Shown: positions 1 to 8,905 of the stretch, one piece after another
Layout of the letters: each line of letters starts with the position of its first letter
Numbering within the stretch: the first letter of the stretch is position 1
Program-made: the position numbers and the translations under genes
NCBI RefSeq assembly: GCF_900105865.1
Contig: NZ_LT629804.1
Location: forward strand, 1,550,001 to 1,614,000
Length of the DNA stretch: 64,000 bases
DNA from: Arcanobacterium phocae
GTDB lineage: Bacteria > Actinomycetota > Actinomycetes > Actinomycetales > Actinomycetaceae
Direction of reading: 5' to 3'
The notes under the pieces: model-generated
What the model saw: only the letters and a program-made list of their open reading frames with translations
Database searches by the model: none
Told to the model about the DNA's origin: nothing

Positions 1-1
1 A

Positions 2-358
2 CGGATGTCGAATGCCGATCAACGCGGACGCCACTACGGAGTGTCACACCATACGCTGCGAGTCCTACGAGACGTCGTGAAGGTCGATTGCTATGTACCA
101 CTTCCCCAGTTCACTACTTTGCCTAAGGATCTGATTCCGCAATCATGGTTTGACGTCGTCGATGCTCAAATCAGCGAACTGGAATCATATCGGCATGTCA
201 CTCTCGCTAGCGTAAACTGTGACGGTTTATACGAGGCTCTGACACATTCGCCAGTCGGGTTGCGCACGATGGGCCGCACACTGGATGAAGATGTTTCATC
301 ATTCATCGCAGCGGCGGCCGCTGGTCGTTATGCTACTGGTATGGTCCAGCCCGATTAA
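2..358 (+). CDS. DUF3866 family protein, C-terminal part (5' end outside window)
   Basis: The open frame is already running at the window edge, so the true start lies upstream and only about 118 C-terminal residues are seen. The segment HYGVSHHTLRVL followed by a PLPQ stretch and the ending PVGLRTMGRTLDEDVSSFIA resembles the C-terminus of DUF3866 proteins, an actinobacterial family of unknown function. That match is from memory of the family, not from a search. It ends three bases before the convergent stop of the downstream ABC gene, and I see no terminator hairpin between them. No function can be assigned. Confidence 0.7.
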   Translation, partial: RMSNADQRGRHYGVSHHTLRVLRDVVKVDCYVPLPQFTTLPKDLIPQSWFDVVDAQISELESYRHVTLASVNCDGLYEALTHSPVGLRTMGRTLDEDVSSFIAAAAAGRYATGMVQPD

Positions 359-361
359 TGA

Positions 362-1378
362 CTACCTGTTTGTGGAGCTGAGTTTAACAACCTCAGCAGT
401 GAATGTGCTTAGCGGTGGTACTGCTTTGTCAACAATCCCAGATTCAGCTAAGAAAGTGCTCATCTTTTCCCATAGCTGGGAGTCTTGGTGGCCAAATTCG
501 CTATCGCTGGTATACAACTTGAGGGTGGCATCAAAAACTTTACGACCCAACGCACGTTGATCTAGGTCTGTTAGAGATGGAACATGCTTAGCAATAATAT
601 CCATAGCAGCATCAGGATCTTTTATTGATTCGTTGACGCCACGTTCTATCGCAGACAGCACACGAGCATAGACTTGTGGGTTAAGATTCGACTTCAACGA
701 TCCTAAGCCCACGCCTACTAGTGGCATCTGGCCGCCTTTAACCATCGGAATTTCGACGACGTCGAGACCAGCGTTTTCTATCGCAATTGAATCATTGTTA
801 TTAAAGCCGATGATAGCGTCAACTTGATGACCAGCCATTGCAGCTGCTTGCGTGTAACCGATGTATTCCACAGTCATCTTATCTTTCAGGCCGTAGCTTT
901 CTTCCATTGCCAGCAGGCTGTAATAGTTTTCGCCATACGGGCCAGGAAGCCCAACTTTTTTGCCAACCAAATCAGCTGGCGTTTTAATCCCTGAATCGGC
1001 TGTCGTAATCAGCGTCACCGGATATTTCTGATAAAGCGTCGCCCAGTTAACAACATCAAGACCTTGAGTCCGGGCTTGCATCATTTCGGTAGCGCCAGCA
1101 AAAACAATGTCTTCTTCTCCAGCCTCAAGCGCTCCGAAGAGGGCTTCTTGTGCACCGTGATGTCGCAAGGTTACATCCAGGCCTTCGTCTGCAAAATATC
1201 CTTTATCCAGTGCCACGTAGAGCGGTCCAAACTGTACATCGGGAATGTATGTCAGTCCGATGGTCACTTTATCGGGCTCAGTATTTTTAGGTTGAGCTTG
1301 CTCGGCAGGTGCTTGACTGCAACCGGTCATAATTAGTACAGCAGTGACTGCGCTGATGAGGGCGAATAATTTTTTCAT
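362..1378 (-). CDS. ribY: Riboflavin-type ABC transporter substrate-binding lipoprotein (RibY/ThiY-like)
   Basis: A 338-residue secreted solute-binding protein. The N-terminus has a lysine pair, a hydrophobic stretch and the lipobox LIMTGC with Cys20, so it should be a lipoprotein outside the cytoplasmic membrane. The body (YIPDVQFGPLYVALDKGYF, then GLDV, then GLPGPYGENYY) is typical of the NMT1/ThiY fold that binds pyrimidine, riboflavin or sulfonate ligands. It lies 11 bases downstream of the permease gene, and the pair sits behind an FMN riboswitch, which points to riboflavin or a flavin precursor rather than thiamine. RibY of RibXY systems belongs to this fold. No ATPase gene is adjacent. 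The ligand is inferred from the riboswitch. Confidence 0.8.
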   Translation of the reverse strand: MKKLFALISAVTAVLIMTGCSQAPAEQAQPKNTEPDKVTIGLTYIPDVQFGPLYVALDKGYFADEGLDVTLRHHGAQEALFGALEAGEEDIVFAGATEMMQARTQGLDVVNWATLYQKYPVTLITTADSGIKTPADLVGKKVGLPGPYGENYYSLLAMEESYGLKDKMTVEYIGYTQAAAMAGHQVDAIIGFNNNDSIAIENAGLDVVEIPMVKGGQMPLVGVGLGSLKSNLNPQVYARVLSAIERGVNESIKDPDAAMDIIAKHVPSLTDLDQRALGRKVFDATLKLYTSDSEFGHQDSQLWEKMSTFLAESGIVDKAVPPLSTFTAEVVKLSSTNR

Positions 1379-1389
1379 GGTGCTTCCTT

Positions 1390-2142
1390 TTATGAAACTA
1401 TGGCAAGCACACGGGTTTCAACAGCCCGTAATGCGAGATATATGCCAACAGCTAGCAGAGCCAATAATGTGATTGTGGCAAACATTCCTGGCGCATCAGT
1501 TAGGTGTTGCGCAGTGGATAATTCGATACCGAGTCCCCGTTGCCCACCGATGACAAATTCGCCGACGACTGCCCCGGTTACTGACAGCGTAAAACCGGTA
1601 CGGACACCAGCGAGAATTCCGGGCAATGCAAGTGGGAATTCAATATCCTTCATTAGCCGAATACCATGCGCACCGTCTAACCTAGCGGCATCAATAATGT
1701 CTGTGTCTACGTCGCGAACACCTACTGCAGTATTGATAATGATGGGGAAAATAACCATCAAAATACATAAGATCACAATCGGCGTCGTTCCGTATCCGAC
1801 CCACAAAACTAGTAGCGGCGCAAAAGCAACTGCAGGAATTGCTTGTGACGCAGCCAGATATGGCTCTAAAGCAGCGCTGAATGGCGCAAAATGGGTAATG
1901 CCAAAGCCTACGGGAATGCCGATAAGCGCAGCTATAAGAGATCCAATAACTGCGACATGTAGCGTTTGCCAAGCTGACGATAACAAGTATCCGTCATTTA
2001 GCCCGTGGATAAGACGGACAAAGACATCGCTCGGATCGGGCAACGCAAACGTACTAACGAGTTCAAAATAGGAAACGCATAGCCACAGCACAAGAAGTAG
2101 TATCGCAACCGCTAGCGGCGCAATAACTCTATTGCCTCGCAT
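1390..2142 (-). CDS. ribX: Riboflavin-type ABC transporter permease (RibX-like)
   Basis: A 250-residue inner-membrane permease of the SsuC/ThiX type with about six hydrophobic segments. A cytoplasmic EAA-like loop, AARLDGAHGIRLMKDIEFPL, is the site that would dock an ATPase. I chose the ATG at 2142 because AAGGAAG lies just upstream. An in-frame ATG at 2184 would add 14 residues not typical of the family. The gene is first behind the FMN aptamer and is followed by ribY. In RibXY systems the permease has no dedicated ATPase gene beside it, and none is seen here. A shared ATPase elsewhere is inference. Confidence 0.8.
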   Translation of the reverse strand: MRGNRVIAPLAVAILLLVLWLCVSYFELVSTFALPDPSDVFVRLIHGLNDGYLLSSAWQTLHVAVIGSLIAALIGIPVGFGITHFAPFSAALEPYLAASQAIPAVAFAPLLVLWVGYGTTPIVILCILMVIFPIIINTAVGVRDVDTDIIDAARLDGAHGIRLMKDIEFPLALPGILAGVRTGFTLSVTGAVVGEFVIGGQRGLGIELSTAQHLTDAPGMFATITLLALLAVGIYLALRAVETRVLAIVS

Positions 2143-2203
2143 ATCTTCCTTCCCCAGTAGGCACCGGGGATAACGCAAATACACCTCATTGAGGCATCCA
2201 CGT

Positions 2204-2314
2204 TGCTCCTACCATCCGGACTTTAACCGTCGGTTTGGGAATTCCACCCAATCAACCACTTTCGTGGGTCGCGGACTATAACCGCCGGTTCAGACTTACA
2301 CTGACCCCGGAGCA
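2204..2314 (-). promoter_or_regulatory. FMN riboswitch (RFN element) in the ribXY leader
   Basis: On the minus strand the conserved RFN blocks occur in order: GTGCTCCGGGGTCAG, then CCGGCGGTTATAGTCCGCGA, a variable hairpin, GGTGGAATTCCCAAACCGAC, and GACGGTTAAAGTCCGGATGG. P1 is closed by TGCTCC (2309-2314) and GGAGCA (2204-2209). A possible -10 box TAATAC lies at 2323-2328, so the transcript may begin just before P1. Downstream, CCCC and GGGG can pair next to the ribX Shine-Dalgarno (about 2144-2177). No strong terminator with a T-run is seen, so translational control is the likelier mode. Binding of FMN should lower expression of the uptake genes. Confidence 0.95.
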
Positions 2315-2363
2315 CGTAACTAGTATTATTCCACGTTTCTCGTTTAAGAGCCAATAGCTATGC

Positions 2364-3026
2364 TCAGTGAACATGCGCCGAAGCAAGGGAACGTAATGCA
2401 TCAATCTCCGCATGCGTATCTGGTGACCGATACACTGCTGAACCAGCAACAAATGTATCTGCTCCAGCTTTAGCAGCATGCTCAATGGTAGAACGTGATA
2501 CTCCGCCATCAACTTGAATCCATACGTCTAAACCAGATTTGCGCACTGCTTCACGAGTCCGTTCCACCTTAGGCATCATCGACTTAATGAAGGATTGCCC
2601 GCCAAATCCTGGCTCTACGGTCATGATCAGAATCATGTCGAACTCATCTAAAATCTCCAGATACGGCTCGATTGCAGTTGCTGGTTTTACTGCGAGCCCT
2701 GCCCTAGCTCCCATTGCCCGCAACTCGCGAGCTAGACGTAACGGTGCCTGGGCAGCCTCCGCATGAAACGTCACCGATTGTGCGCCAGCTTCAACGAATG
2801 TAGGAGCCCAGCGGTCAGGATCTTCGATCATTAAATGAGTATCAATCGGAATCGGAGATACGCGAGAAATAGCTTCCACAATTGGTGCACCCATGGTCAG
2901 ATTTGGCACAAAATGGTTGTCCATCACGTCAACATGCGCCCAATCGGCATTCGAGATTTTGTCTAGTTCAGCTGTTAACTGCGAGAAGTCACAGTTCAAG
3001 ATTGACGGGCTGATTCGGATTCCCAT
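2364..3026 (-). CDS. rpe: Ribulose-phosphate 3-epimerase
   Basis: A 220-residue TIM-barrel enzyme, the normal length for Rpe, which interconverts ribulose 5-phosphate and xylulose 5-phosphate in the pentose phosphate pathway. The metal and acid/base residues are visible in [12 protein letters not shown] (31-42, with D33 and D36), DTHLMIEDP (H64), [12 protein letters not shown] (133-144) and VDGGV (D171). It is the last gene of the minus-strand fmt-rsmB-rpe run, 27 bases after rsmB, the usual actinobacterial order. The next feature downstream is the FMN-riboswitch leader of a separate unit. Confidence 0.97.
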   Translation of the reverse strand: MGIRISPSILNCDFSQLTAELDKISNADWAHVDVMDNHFVPNLTMGAPIVEAISRVSPIPIDTHLMIEDPDRWAPTFVEAGAQSVTFHAEAAQAPLRLARELRAMGARAGLAVKPATAIEPYLEILDEFDMILIMTVEPGFGGQSFIKSMMPKVERTREAVRKSGLDVWIQVDGGVSRSTIEHAAKAGADTFVAGSAVYRSPDTHAEIDALRSLASAHVH

Positions 3027-3053
3027 AATATCTCCATCATTCGGTGAGCAGGT

Positions 3054-4520
3054 CTAAGCGGATTTTGACGAATAGGGTTGTTTAGCAATAAGGCTAAGGA
3101 ACATTGCATCCGAGTTATGAATATCCGGCCAGAGCTGAAGTTCCCCGTTACTGCCAGATAGTTCAACCAGCGACTCCCCAGATGCGATCGCTGGTGTATC
3201 TAGTTTGACCGCGTCTGGATGGCTCGCCATAAATTCTTCAACTATTGCTGATGTTTCAGTCAGATACGGCGAGCAGGTTGAGTAGCCAAGTACTCCGCCA
3301 GGCCGTAATGCTTTCCATCCAGCTTCCAATAGCTCAGCTTGGATGACCGCCAGATCGAGAGCATCTCCAGCTTGTTTACGCCAACGAGCTTCAGGACGAC
3401 GTCGTAACGCGCCAATTCCGGTGCACGGCGCATCAATCAGAATACGAGCATAACCATTAGCCGGCACTAGATCCGTGTGCTCCGGCGAACCGAAATCTCG
3501 CCCATCTCCCTGGCGAACAGAGACAATATCGCCCCATGGCTGAATCGAATCAAGCACAAGCTCTAGCCGATGCGGATGGAGCTCATTGGCATGGATCTGG
3601 CTACCGCGGTCCACTGCCAACGCAGCTAACGTCGCAGTTTTACCGCCCGGACCAGCACACATATCAAGCCAAATATCGTCCTCTGTCTCAATAGGAGCAC
3701 CAGCTAGCGCACGAGCGACAAGCTGCGAGCCTTCATCTTGCACCCCTGCAAGTCGATCCTTAACCGCAAATACCCGGTAAGGATCGCCGCCATGCAAAAT
3801 GACAGAGGTGTCGACCAACTGGCCTTCGGCAGACCCCATGTGCCCACGAGAAATGTCTTTACGCAGATCTTCTACGCTGATACCGCGAGCAGCAAGGGTC
3901 ACAGCCGCTGGCGTGTTGTCAGCTTCGAGAACCCGCAGAATATCCTTATGCACCCTACCGTGATGACGCAAGGCTTTATCAAGAGCACGCACGATCCACT
4001 GCGGATACGAATACCATGTAGACAAGAAAGCAACGGTATTAACTTTGCCTCCAGCATCCGCCTTGAGCTGCTCTTTCCACTGAGCTAACGAGCGTTCACT
4101 TACTCGTCGAAGAACGGCGTTAACAAAACCAGCAACGCCCTGCGACAACTCATTGCGAGCAATCACAACTGTTTCGTTAATCGCGGCATGCACAGGAGTA
4201 CTAAAATCCAACAACTGGTGGGCTCCCATGCGAAGCAACACACGAACTGCGCTGTCAAGATCCTCAATCGAACGGTCACTAATGCAATGGGAAAGTATGA
4301 CATCCCAACGTCCTTGCAGACGCAAAGTGCCGTAGCAGAGATTAGTCGCATAAGCCGCATCCTGCTTATTCAGATGAGCACGACGAATTTCACGAGGCAA
4401 AACTAGATTAGCGTATGCCTCTTCTTCTTCAACTGCCATGAGCACGTCAAAAACCACGAGCCGGGCACGATCAGATTTGCCACGTCCGGGTTTCCAGTTT
4501 GTTGGGCGGTGCGAGTTCAC
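3054..4520 (-). CDS. rsmB: 16S rRNA (cytosine-5) methyltransferase RsmB
   Basis: A 488-residue protein of the RsmB/Fmu family, expected to methylate C967 (E. coli numbering) of 16S rRNA. Residues about 20-150 form the NusB-like RNA-binding domain. The SAM-binding site is DMCAGPGGK (286-294), and the two family cysteines are in DAPCTG (C366) and YSTCSPY (C416). It begins inside the end of fmt with a 4-base ATGA overlap, so the two are probably translated together. Length and motifs are complete. Confidence 0.96.
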   Translation of the reverse strand: MNSHRPTNWKPGRGKSDRARLVVFDVLMAVEEEEAYANLVLPREIRRAHLNKQDAAYATNLCYGTLRLQGRWDVILSHCISDRSIEDLDSAVRVLLRMGAHQLLDFSTPVHAAINETVVIARNELSQGVAGFVNAVLRRVSERSLAQWKEQLKADAGGKVNTVAFLSTWYSYPQWIVRALDKALRHHGRVHKDILRVLEADNTPAAVTLAARGISVEDLRKDISRGHMGSAEGQLVDTSVILHGGDPYRVFAVKDRLAGVQDEGSQLVARALAGAPIETEDDIWLDMCAGPGGKTATLAALAVDRGSQIHANELHPHRLELVLDSIQPWGDIVSVRQGDGRDFGSPEHTDLVPANGYARILIDAPCTGIGALRRRPEARWRKQAGDALDLAVIQAELLEAGWKALRPGGVLGYSTCSPYLTETSAIVEEFMASHPDAVKLDTPAIASGESLVELSGSNGELQLWPDIHNSDAMFLSLIAKQPYSSKSA

Positions 4521-5443
4521 TCGTGATCATCTCCCGTTTCGAAAGCTGGATCGTCATCATTTAAGCCACGAGCCCAGGCTGTTGCTGGCATGGTCTTCTT
4601 CCCTGCCGGAGTAACTGTGGTGAGCTCGATCGCAGTTGTTGATGTTCCAACAAGTATCTGCTTGCCAATGACGATCTTGCCAGGTTCTATTCCGTCCACT
4701 GACGTTATTTGAACCTGACCAAGCTTAATTCGTTGACCGTTATAGCGAGTCCACGGACCAGGCTCAGGAGTATAGCCACGAATACGAGAATCAATCACGT
4801 GGGCCGGCATGGTGAAGTCGATCCGCGAATGTTTCGTCGATAACTGTGGCGCTAAGGTAACATCGCCTTGCTGCACGTGCGATTGCGCTGTGCCAGACTC
4901 CAAGGATCGGAATACCCGCGCAAGCTGATGAGCACCGGAATCCGAAAGGATATCCAACAGTTCGCCGGCGGTATGGTTACCGATTTCGTGTTCTTCAACG
5001 TCATAAATTGGACCAGTATCAAGACCAGCCTCAATCTGGAATACTGATGTGCCAGTTACGGTATCGCCCGCTGCTATCGCATACTGAACCGGTGCTGCCC
5101 CACGCCAACGTGGCAATAAAGAATAATGCAAATTTATCCAGCCATGGGTTGGCAGTTGAAGCAGATTTTGCGGAATCAACAATCCGTAGGCAACGACGGC
5201 GATCGCTTCCGGAGCAAGTGCCGTGAGTTGTTCTTCAATATCGTCCCCGCGTAACGATCTCGGTGTCAAAACCGGAATGCCGAGTTGCTCGGCAACCTGA
5301 TGGACTGGTGATGGGGTTAAAATTTTCTTCCGCCCCACTGGGGCCGGGGCCCGAGTGAGCACAGCAACAACCTCATGATCTTCCATAAGCCGATGTAAAG
5401 ACGGTAAGGCAGTAGCAGGAGTTCCAGCAAAAATAATACGCAC
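4517..5443 (-). CDS. fmt: Methionyl-tRNA formyltransferase
   Basis: A 308-residue enzyme that formylates initiator Met-tRNA using 10-formyltetrahydrofolate. It starts with the Rossmann motif MRIIFAGTPATALPS. The catalytic triad region is intact: N104 and H106 in NLHYSLLP, and D142 in EAGLDTGP. The C-terminal tRNA-binding domain follows from about residue 205. It lies 40 bases after priA and overlaps rsmB by 4 bases, the standard actinobacterial arrangement. Confidence 0.97.
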   Translation of the reverse strand: MRIIFAGTPATALPSLHRLMEDHEVVAVLTRAPAPVGRKKILTPSPVHQVAEQLGIPVLTPRSLRGDDIEEQLTALAPEAIAVVAYGLLIPQNLLQLPTHGWINLHYSLLPRWRGAAPVQYAIAAGDTVTGTSVFQIEAGLDTGPIYDVEEHEIGNHTAGELLDILSDSGAHQLARVFRSLESGTAQSHVQQGDVTLAPQLSTKHSRIDFTMPAHVIDSRIRGYTPEPGPWTRYNGQRIKLGQVQITSVDGIEPGKIVIGKQILVGTSTTAIELTTVTPAGKKTMPATAWARGLNDDDPAFETGDDHE

Positions 5444-5483
5444 GTCGCTATTTTATCTTTCTTTAGTAAGTAACCTCAATGGT

Positions 5484-7556
5484 TCACACTGATGTGTCCA
5501 TCTTGATAATGATTCGGCCGAGTTTATTCAGTGATACGTTTCGATAAGCGCGAGACAGTATCTCTGTAATAACTGATCTATCATGCTCGGGAAATGACAG
5601 ATACAACTGCCTATCTCCATCTTGTTCGCCTGGATAAGGCCCAACAATTCGCATTCCGGGGATAAGCTCTTCAGCACCTGTTCCTAATAATACGGCAAGC
5701 GACTGTTGTTGGCTGGCTAATCCAGCGTCCCCAGCTAATGCCTGTACAATCGCCAAAAAATGACGCAATGCATCAATTGATCCCGTCACCTGGGTCCAGA
5801 CATATGCCGGCGGTAACGATAATTCTTCGCGTTCTCGTAAGGCACGTATTCCCCACCCATGCATATCCCAATTCTTCACTGTAAGTAGCAGTGAAGCAGG
5901 AACATCGCCAACAACAAGCAACTGGCCACCAGCAACAGACGGCTGAATCGTCGTCGAAATATGTGCAAGTTTGCGCAGGAAATGGACCTCAGCATCCAAG
6001 CTTTCAGAGCGCAACATAAATCCCGCATCTAATACAATTCCAGCCGCATATCCATGTTCTGGTTTCGGAATCTGTCCTGGGGTCGAAATGACGATTCGGT
6101 GTTCCGCGCTGGACGGCGAAAATGACCCGCCTACACCAGCGACATGAATTGGAGTATCACGAAAAGCGCGACCAATTTCGTGCGCCGTGCGATGCGAACC
6201 AATACGCGCTGGCTTAAGACGATGGCTGTGACAGTGGCGGCACGTGAAATCAGCAATAAGAGTACCGCAGCGAGAACAGCGCGGTGGCTGATCTGGACCA
6301 GAAATCGTCAACGTTCCGTCACAGATATGACACGTAGCGAGTTCCCGACATCGCGCACATGCGATGATGGGAATATAGCCAGTGCGCGGAACGATGATTG
6401 CCACATCTCCGCGTTCCAGTCCAGCACGCGCAACAGTGAAAACCGACGACGGCATCCGTGACCAGTGCTCACCTTCATAGGCTAACGAGGAGGCAGGCAA
6501 TACCTGAGGTCCAGCACCGTGGTCACGCCTCGCCTGCGGAACAATCGCCTGCATGTGCGTCGTCGTCATATGCGCTAATTCAACTGATGGCCCATAATTC
6601 AAAGCTAGGAAACTACAATCCGCTACTGAGCTACGTAACGCGAGTAAATCGCGAGTATGAATATACGGACTATGAGGCTCAATATGTGCACGATGATGAT
6701 CATCTAAAAGAGCAACCAAACCAAGATTTTGAACTGGCATCCAGGCCGCGCTTCGGGTCCCAATGACGAGCTTCGTCACACCAGATTTGATCTCTAAGAA
6801 CTGGCGATAACGTTCTTCAGGATTCTGCTCAGAAAGTACGGTCGCGACACGAATACCTAGTGAACGCGCTAGCGCTGATGCATACGTTTTTGCTTGTTGA
6901 GCAGTCGGAACAACAAAAATTGCTCCTTGTCCCTGGCTAAGCACCGTCCGCAAGGCTTGCTCAATAGTATCGATCACGCGGTCAATACTTCGCATGTAAA
7001 TAACAGCTTGAGACGAATGTACAGAGCGCAAATTTTCCAAAAAATCTAGGCCACCGATATAGGCGTCCCACGGATAGGTCTGCTCGTTGTTTACAGCTGT
7101 TGACTGGACATACTCAGTTTCTAAAAAATTCTTCTCGGCTCGTGCATGGCGCTGTGGAATAGCGAGCCGTAAACAGCTTGACACTGATGATGCTTGACGC
7201 CGAGAGACTAATTGCGCCAACTTATAGACCAATGGGTCAAGCACTGGATGCGGAGAAACCACCCGACGCAACGGCCGGAGAGTCGAAACATATTCTGTAC
7301 TATCTGTACGATCAACAATAAATCCTTGTATCCGGCCAGATCCAAAATCAACCATGACTCGACTGCCAACCGCAACATCGGCAAACTTTTCCGGAATCTC
7401 ATAATCAAACAACGAGTCACCATGAACATGCGGTGAATCCACAACAACACGCGCAACAGGTTCCGGAACACCAGAAGTAAACGTTACCGAATGACGTTCA
7501 AGGTGCAACAATTCATTTTGCTGTGAATACTCAGGTAAAGAAAACAAGTCGCTCAT
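5484..7556 (-). CDS. priA: PriA-type primosomal protein, probably helicase-inactive
   Basis: A 690-residue PriA homologue. The N-terminal DNA-binding domain (about 30-130) and the cysteine cluster (CARCRELATCHICDG, then CSRCGT, then CRHC) that binds two zinc ions are clear. The helicase core is degenerate. Where a Walker A GxGKT is expected the frame reads SQGQGAIFVVPTAQQAKTY, and the DEEH box is replaced by LLDDHHRAH. Actinobacterial PriA proteins are known to lack these motifs, so it may act as a structural factor in replication restart. It lies between metK and fmt, and a terminator-like hairpin sits just upstream (7602-7633). Confidence 0.9.
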   Translation of the reverse strand: MSDLFSLPEYSQQNELLHLERHSVTFTSGVPEPVARVVVDSPHVHGDSLFDYEIPEKFADVAVGSRVMVDFGSGRIQGFIVDRTDSTEYVSTLRPLRRVVSPHPVLDPLVYKLAQLVSRRQASSVSSCLRLAIPQRHARAEKNFLETEYVQSTAVNNEQTYPWDAYIGGLDFLENLRSVHSSQAVIYMRSIDRVIDTIEQALRTVLSQGQGAIFVVPTAQQAKTYASALARSLGIRVATVLSEQNPEERYRQFLEIKSGVTKLVIGTRSAAWMPVQNLGLVALLDDHHRAHIEPHSPYIHTRDLLALRSSVADCSFLALNYGPSVELAHMTTTHMQAIVPQARRDHGAGPQVLPASSLAYEGEHWSRMPSSVFTVARAGLERGDVAIIVPRTGYIPIIACARCRELATCHICDGTLTISGPDQPPRCSRCGTLIADFTCRHCHSHRLKPARIGSHRTAHEIGRAFRDTPIHVAGVGGSFSPSSAEHRIVISTPGQIPKPEHGYAAGIVLDAGFMLRSESLDAEVHFLRKLAHISTTIQPSVAGGQLLVVGDVPASLLLTVKNWDMHGWGIRALREREELSLPPAYVWTQVTGSIDALRHFLAIVQALAGDAGLASQQQSLAVLLGTGAEELIPGMRIVGPYPGEQDGDRQLYLSFPEHDRSVITEILSRAYRNVSLNKLGRIIIKMDTSV

Positions 7557-7601
7557 AATTAATAGTCAATCATATGCCTCCACCATCATGATGTAAACAG
7601 A

Positions 7602-7633
7602 TTGATGCACCTAGCAAAGGCTAGGTGCATCAA
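7602..7633 (-). terminator. Hairpin between metK and priA
   Basis: A perfect 14-base inverted repeat (TTGATGCACCTAGC, loop AAAG, GCTAGGTGCATCAA) follows the metK stop on the minus strand. Only a short T-rich patch comes after it, so termination may be partial. It separates metK from priA-fmt-rsmB-rpe. Confidence 0.75.
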
Positions 7634-7645
7634 CAAAACATCTCA

Positions 7646-8845
7646 TTACAGCAGTCCAGCAGCCGCCCGTAACTGCTCAACGCGATCAGTCTTTTCCCAC
7701 GTAAACTCAGGCAATTCGCGACCAAAATGGCCATAGTTTGAGGTGAGCGCATATATCGGACGCAGGAGGTCAAGGTCTTTAATAATGGCAGCTGGGCGCA
7801 GATCGAACACGCTCTTTACTGCAGCAGAGATAACGTTCTCAGCGACCTTATTTGTTCCAAATGTTTCTACCCGAATAGAGACTGGGCGAGCTTTTCCGAT
7901 CGCATAGGCAACCTGAACCTCACACCGGTCAGCAAGACCCGCAGCAACAACATTCTTCGCTACCCAACGGGCAGCATACGATGCAGATCGATCAACCTTC
8001 GATGGGTCTTTACCAGAGAAAGCACCGCCACCGTGCCGTGCCATACCACCATATGTATCGACGATAATCTTGCGCCCGGTAACACCAGCGTCTCCCATCG
8101 GACCGCCAATTTCAAACCGGCCCGAAGGATTGACCAGGAACTGAACCCTCTCGTAGGACACATTTTCAGCATGCTCAGCCAAAACGGGACGAATCACATA
8201 CTCAATAACCGCCTCTTGGATGTCACGCAACGTAATATCCGGGTCATGCTGAGTCGACACAACAATCGTATCGATACTTACTGGGACTACACCATCATAA
8301 TTAACAGTGACCTGAGTTTTACCATCCGGGCGTAACCCAGCGACGATGCCTTGTTTACGAACAAAAGTGAGTCGCTCAGATAACCGATGCGCCAAGAAAA
8401 TTGGTAGTGGCATTAAGGTCGCCGTCTCATTGGATGCGTAACCAAACATGAGGCCTTGGTCTCCCGCACCCTGCCGATCAAGCTCATCAGTTTCCTCGCC
8501 GGAACGAACTTCGAGCGAGGTATCCACTGATCCAGCAATGTCCGGGGACTGCTGATCAATTGAGACAGAGACACCGCACGAGGCACCGTCAAAACCAATT
8601 TGCGACGAAGTGTAGCCGATTTCTTTAATCGCGGCGCGCGCAATATCCAGAATTTCAACATAGCCTTCAGTGGTCACTTCACCTGCCACGTGAACAAGTC
8701 CCGTCGTCACCATAGTCTCAACAGCTACTCGCGATTGAGGGTCCTGAGCCAACAGGGCATCAAGGATTGAATCAGCAATTTTGTCGCATACTTTATCTGG
8801 ATGGCCTTCGGTCACCGATTCCGAAGTAAAAGGCTGTAGCGTCAT
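7646..8845 (-). CDS. metK: S-adenosylmethionine synthase
   Basis: A 399-residue enzyme of normal length that makes S-adenosylmethionine from methionine and ATP. The signatures are [15 protein letters not shown] at the N-terminus, the acidic loop [12 protein letters not shown], and the glycine-rich phosphate loop [17 protein letters not shown]. It follows coaBC after a 60-base gap in which I see no SAM riboswitch. A strong hairpin closes it downstream. SAM feeds the methyltransferases of this window, including RsmB. Confidence 0.98.
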   Translation of the reverse strand: MTLQPFTSESVTEGHPDKVCDKIADSILDALLAQDPQSRVAVETMVTTGLVHVAGEVTTEGYVEILDIARAAIKEIGYTSSQIGFDGASCGVSVSIDQQSPDIAGSVDTSLEVRSGEETDELDRQGAGDQGLMFGYASNETATLMPLPIFLAHRLSERLTFVRKQGIVAGLRPDGKTQVTVNYDGVVPVSIDTIVVSTQHDPDITLRDIQEAVIEYVIRPVLAEHAENVSYERVQFLVNPSGRFEIGGPMGDAGVTGRKIIVDTYGGMARHGGGAFSGKDPSKVDRSASYAARWVAKNVVAAGLADRCEVQVAYAIGKARPVSIRVETFGTNKVAENVISAAVKSVFDLRPAAIIKDLDLLRPIYALTSNYGHFGRELPEFTWEKTDRVEQLRAAAGLL

Positions 8846-8905
8846 TCGAGTTTTCTTTCTTCCTTATAGTATCGCCGCAAACCGTCCGGCTGCGATGTCA
8901 ACAAG

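Noticed and set aside
1400..2071. 223-codon plus-strand frame opposite ribX
   Set aside because: Shadow of the permease gene. Composition is Thr/Ile/Ser-rich and without motifs.
8846..8905. Possible SAM riboswitch before metK
   Set aside because: The 60-base gap after coaBC is too short and shows none of the conserved SAM aptamer blocks.
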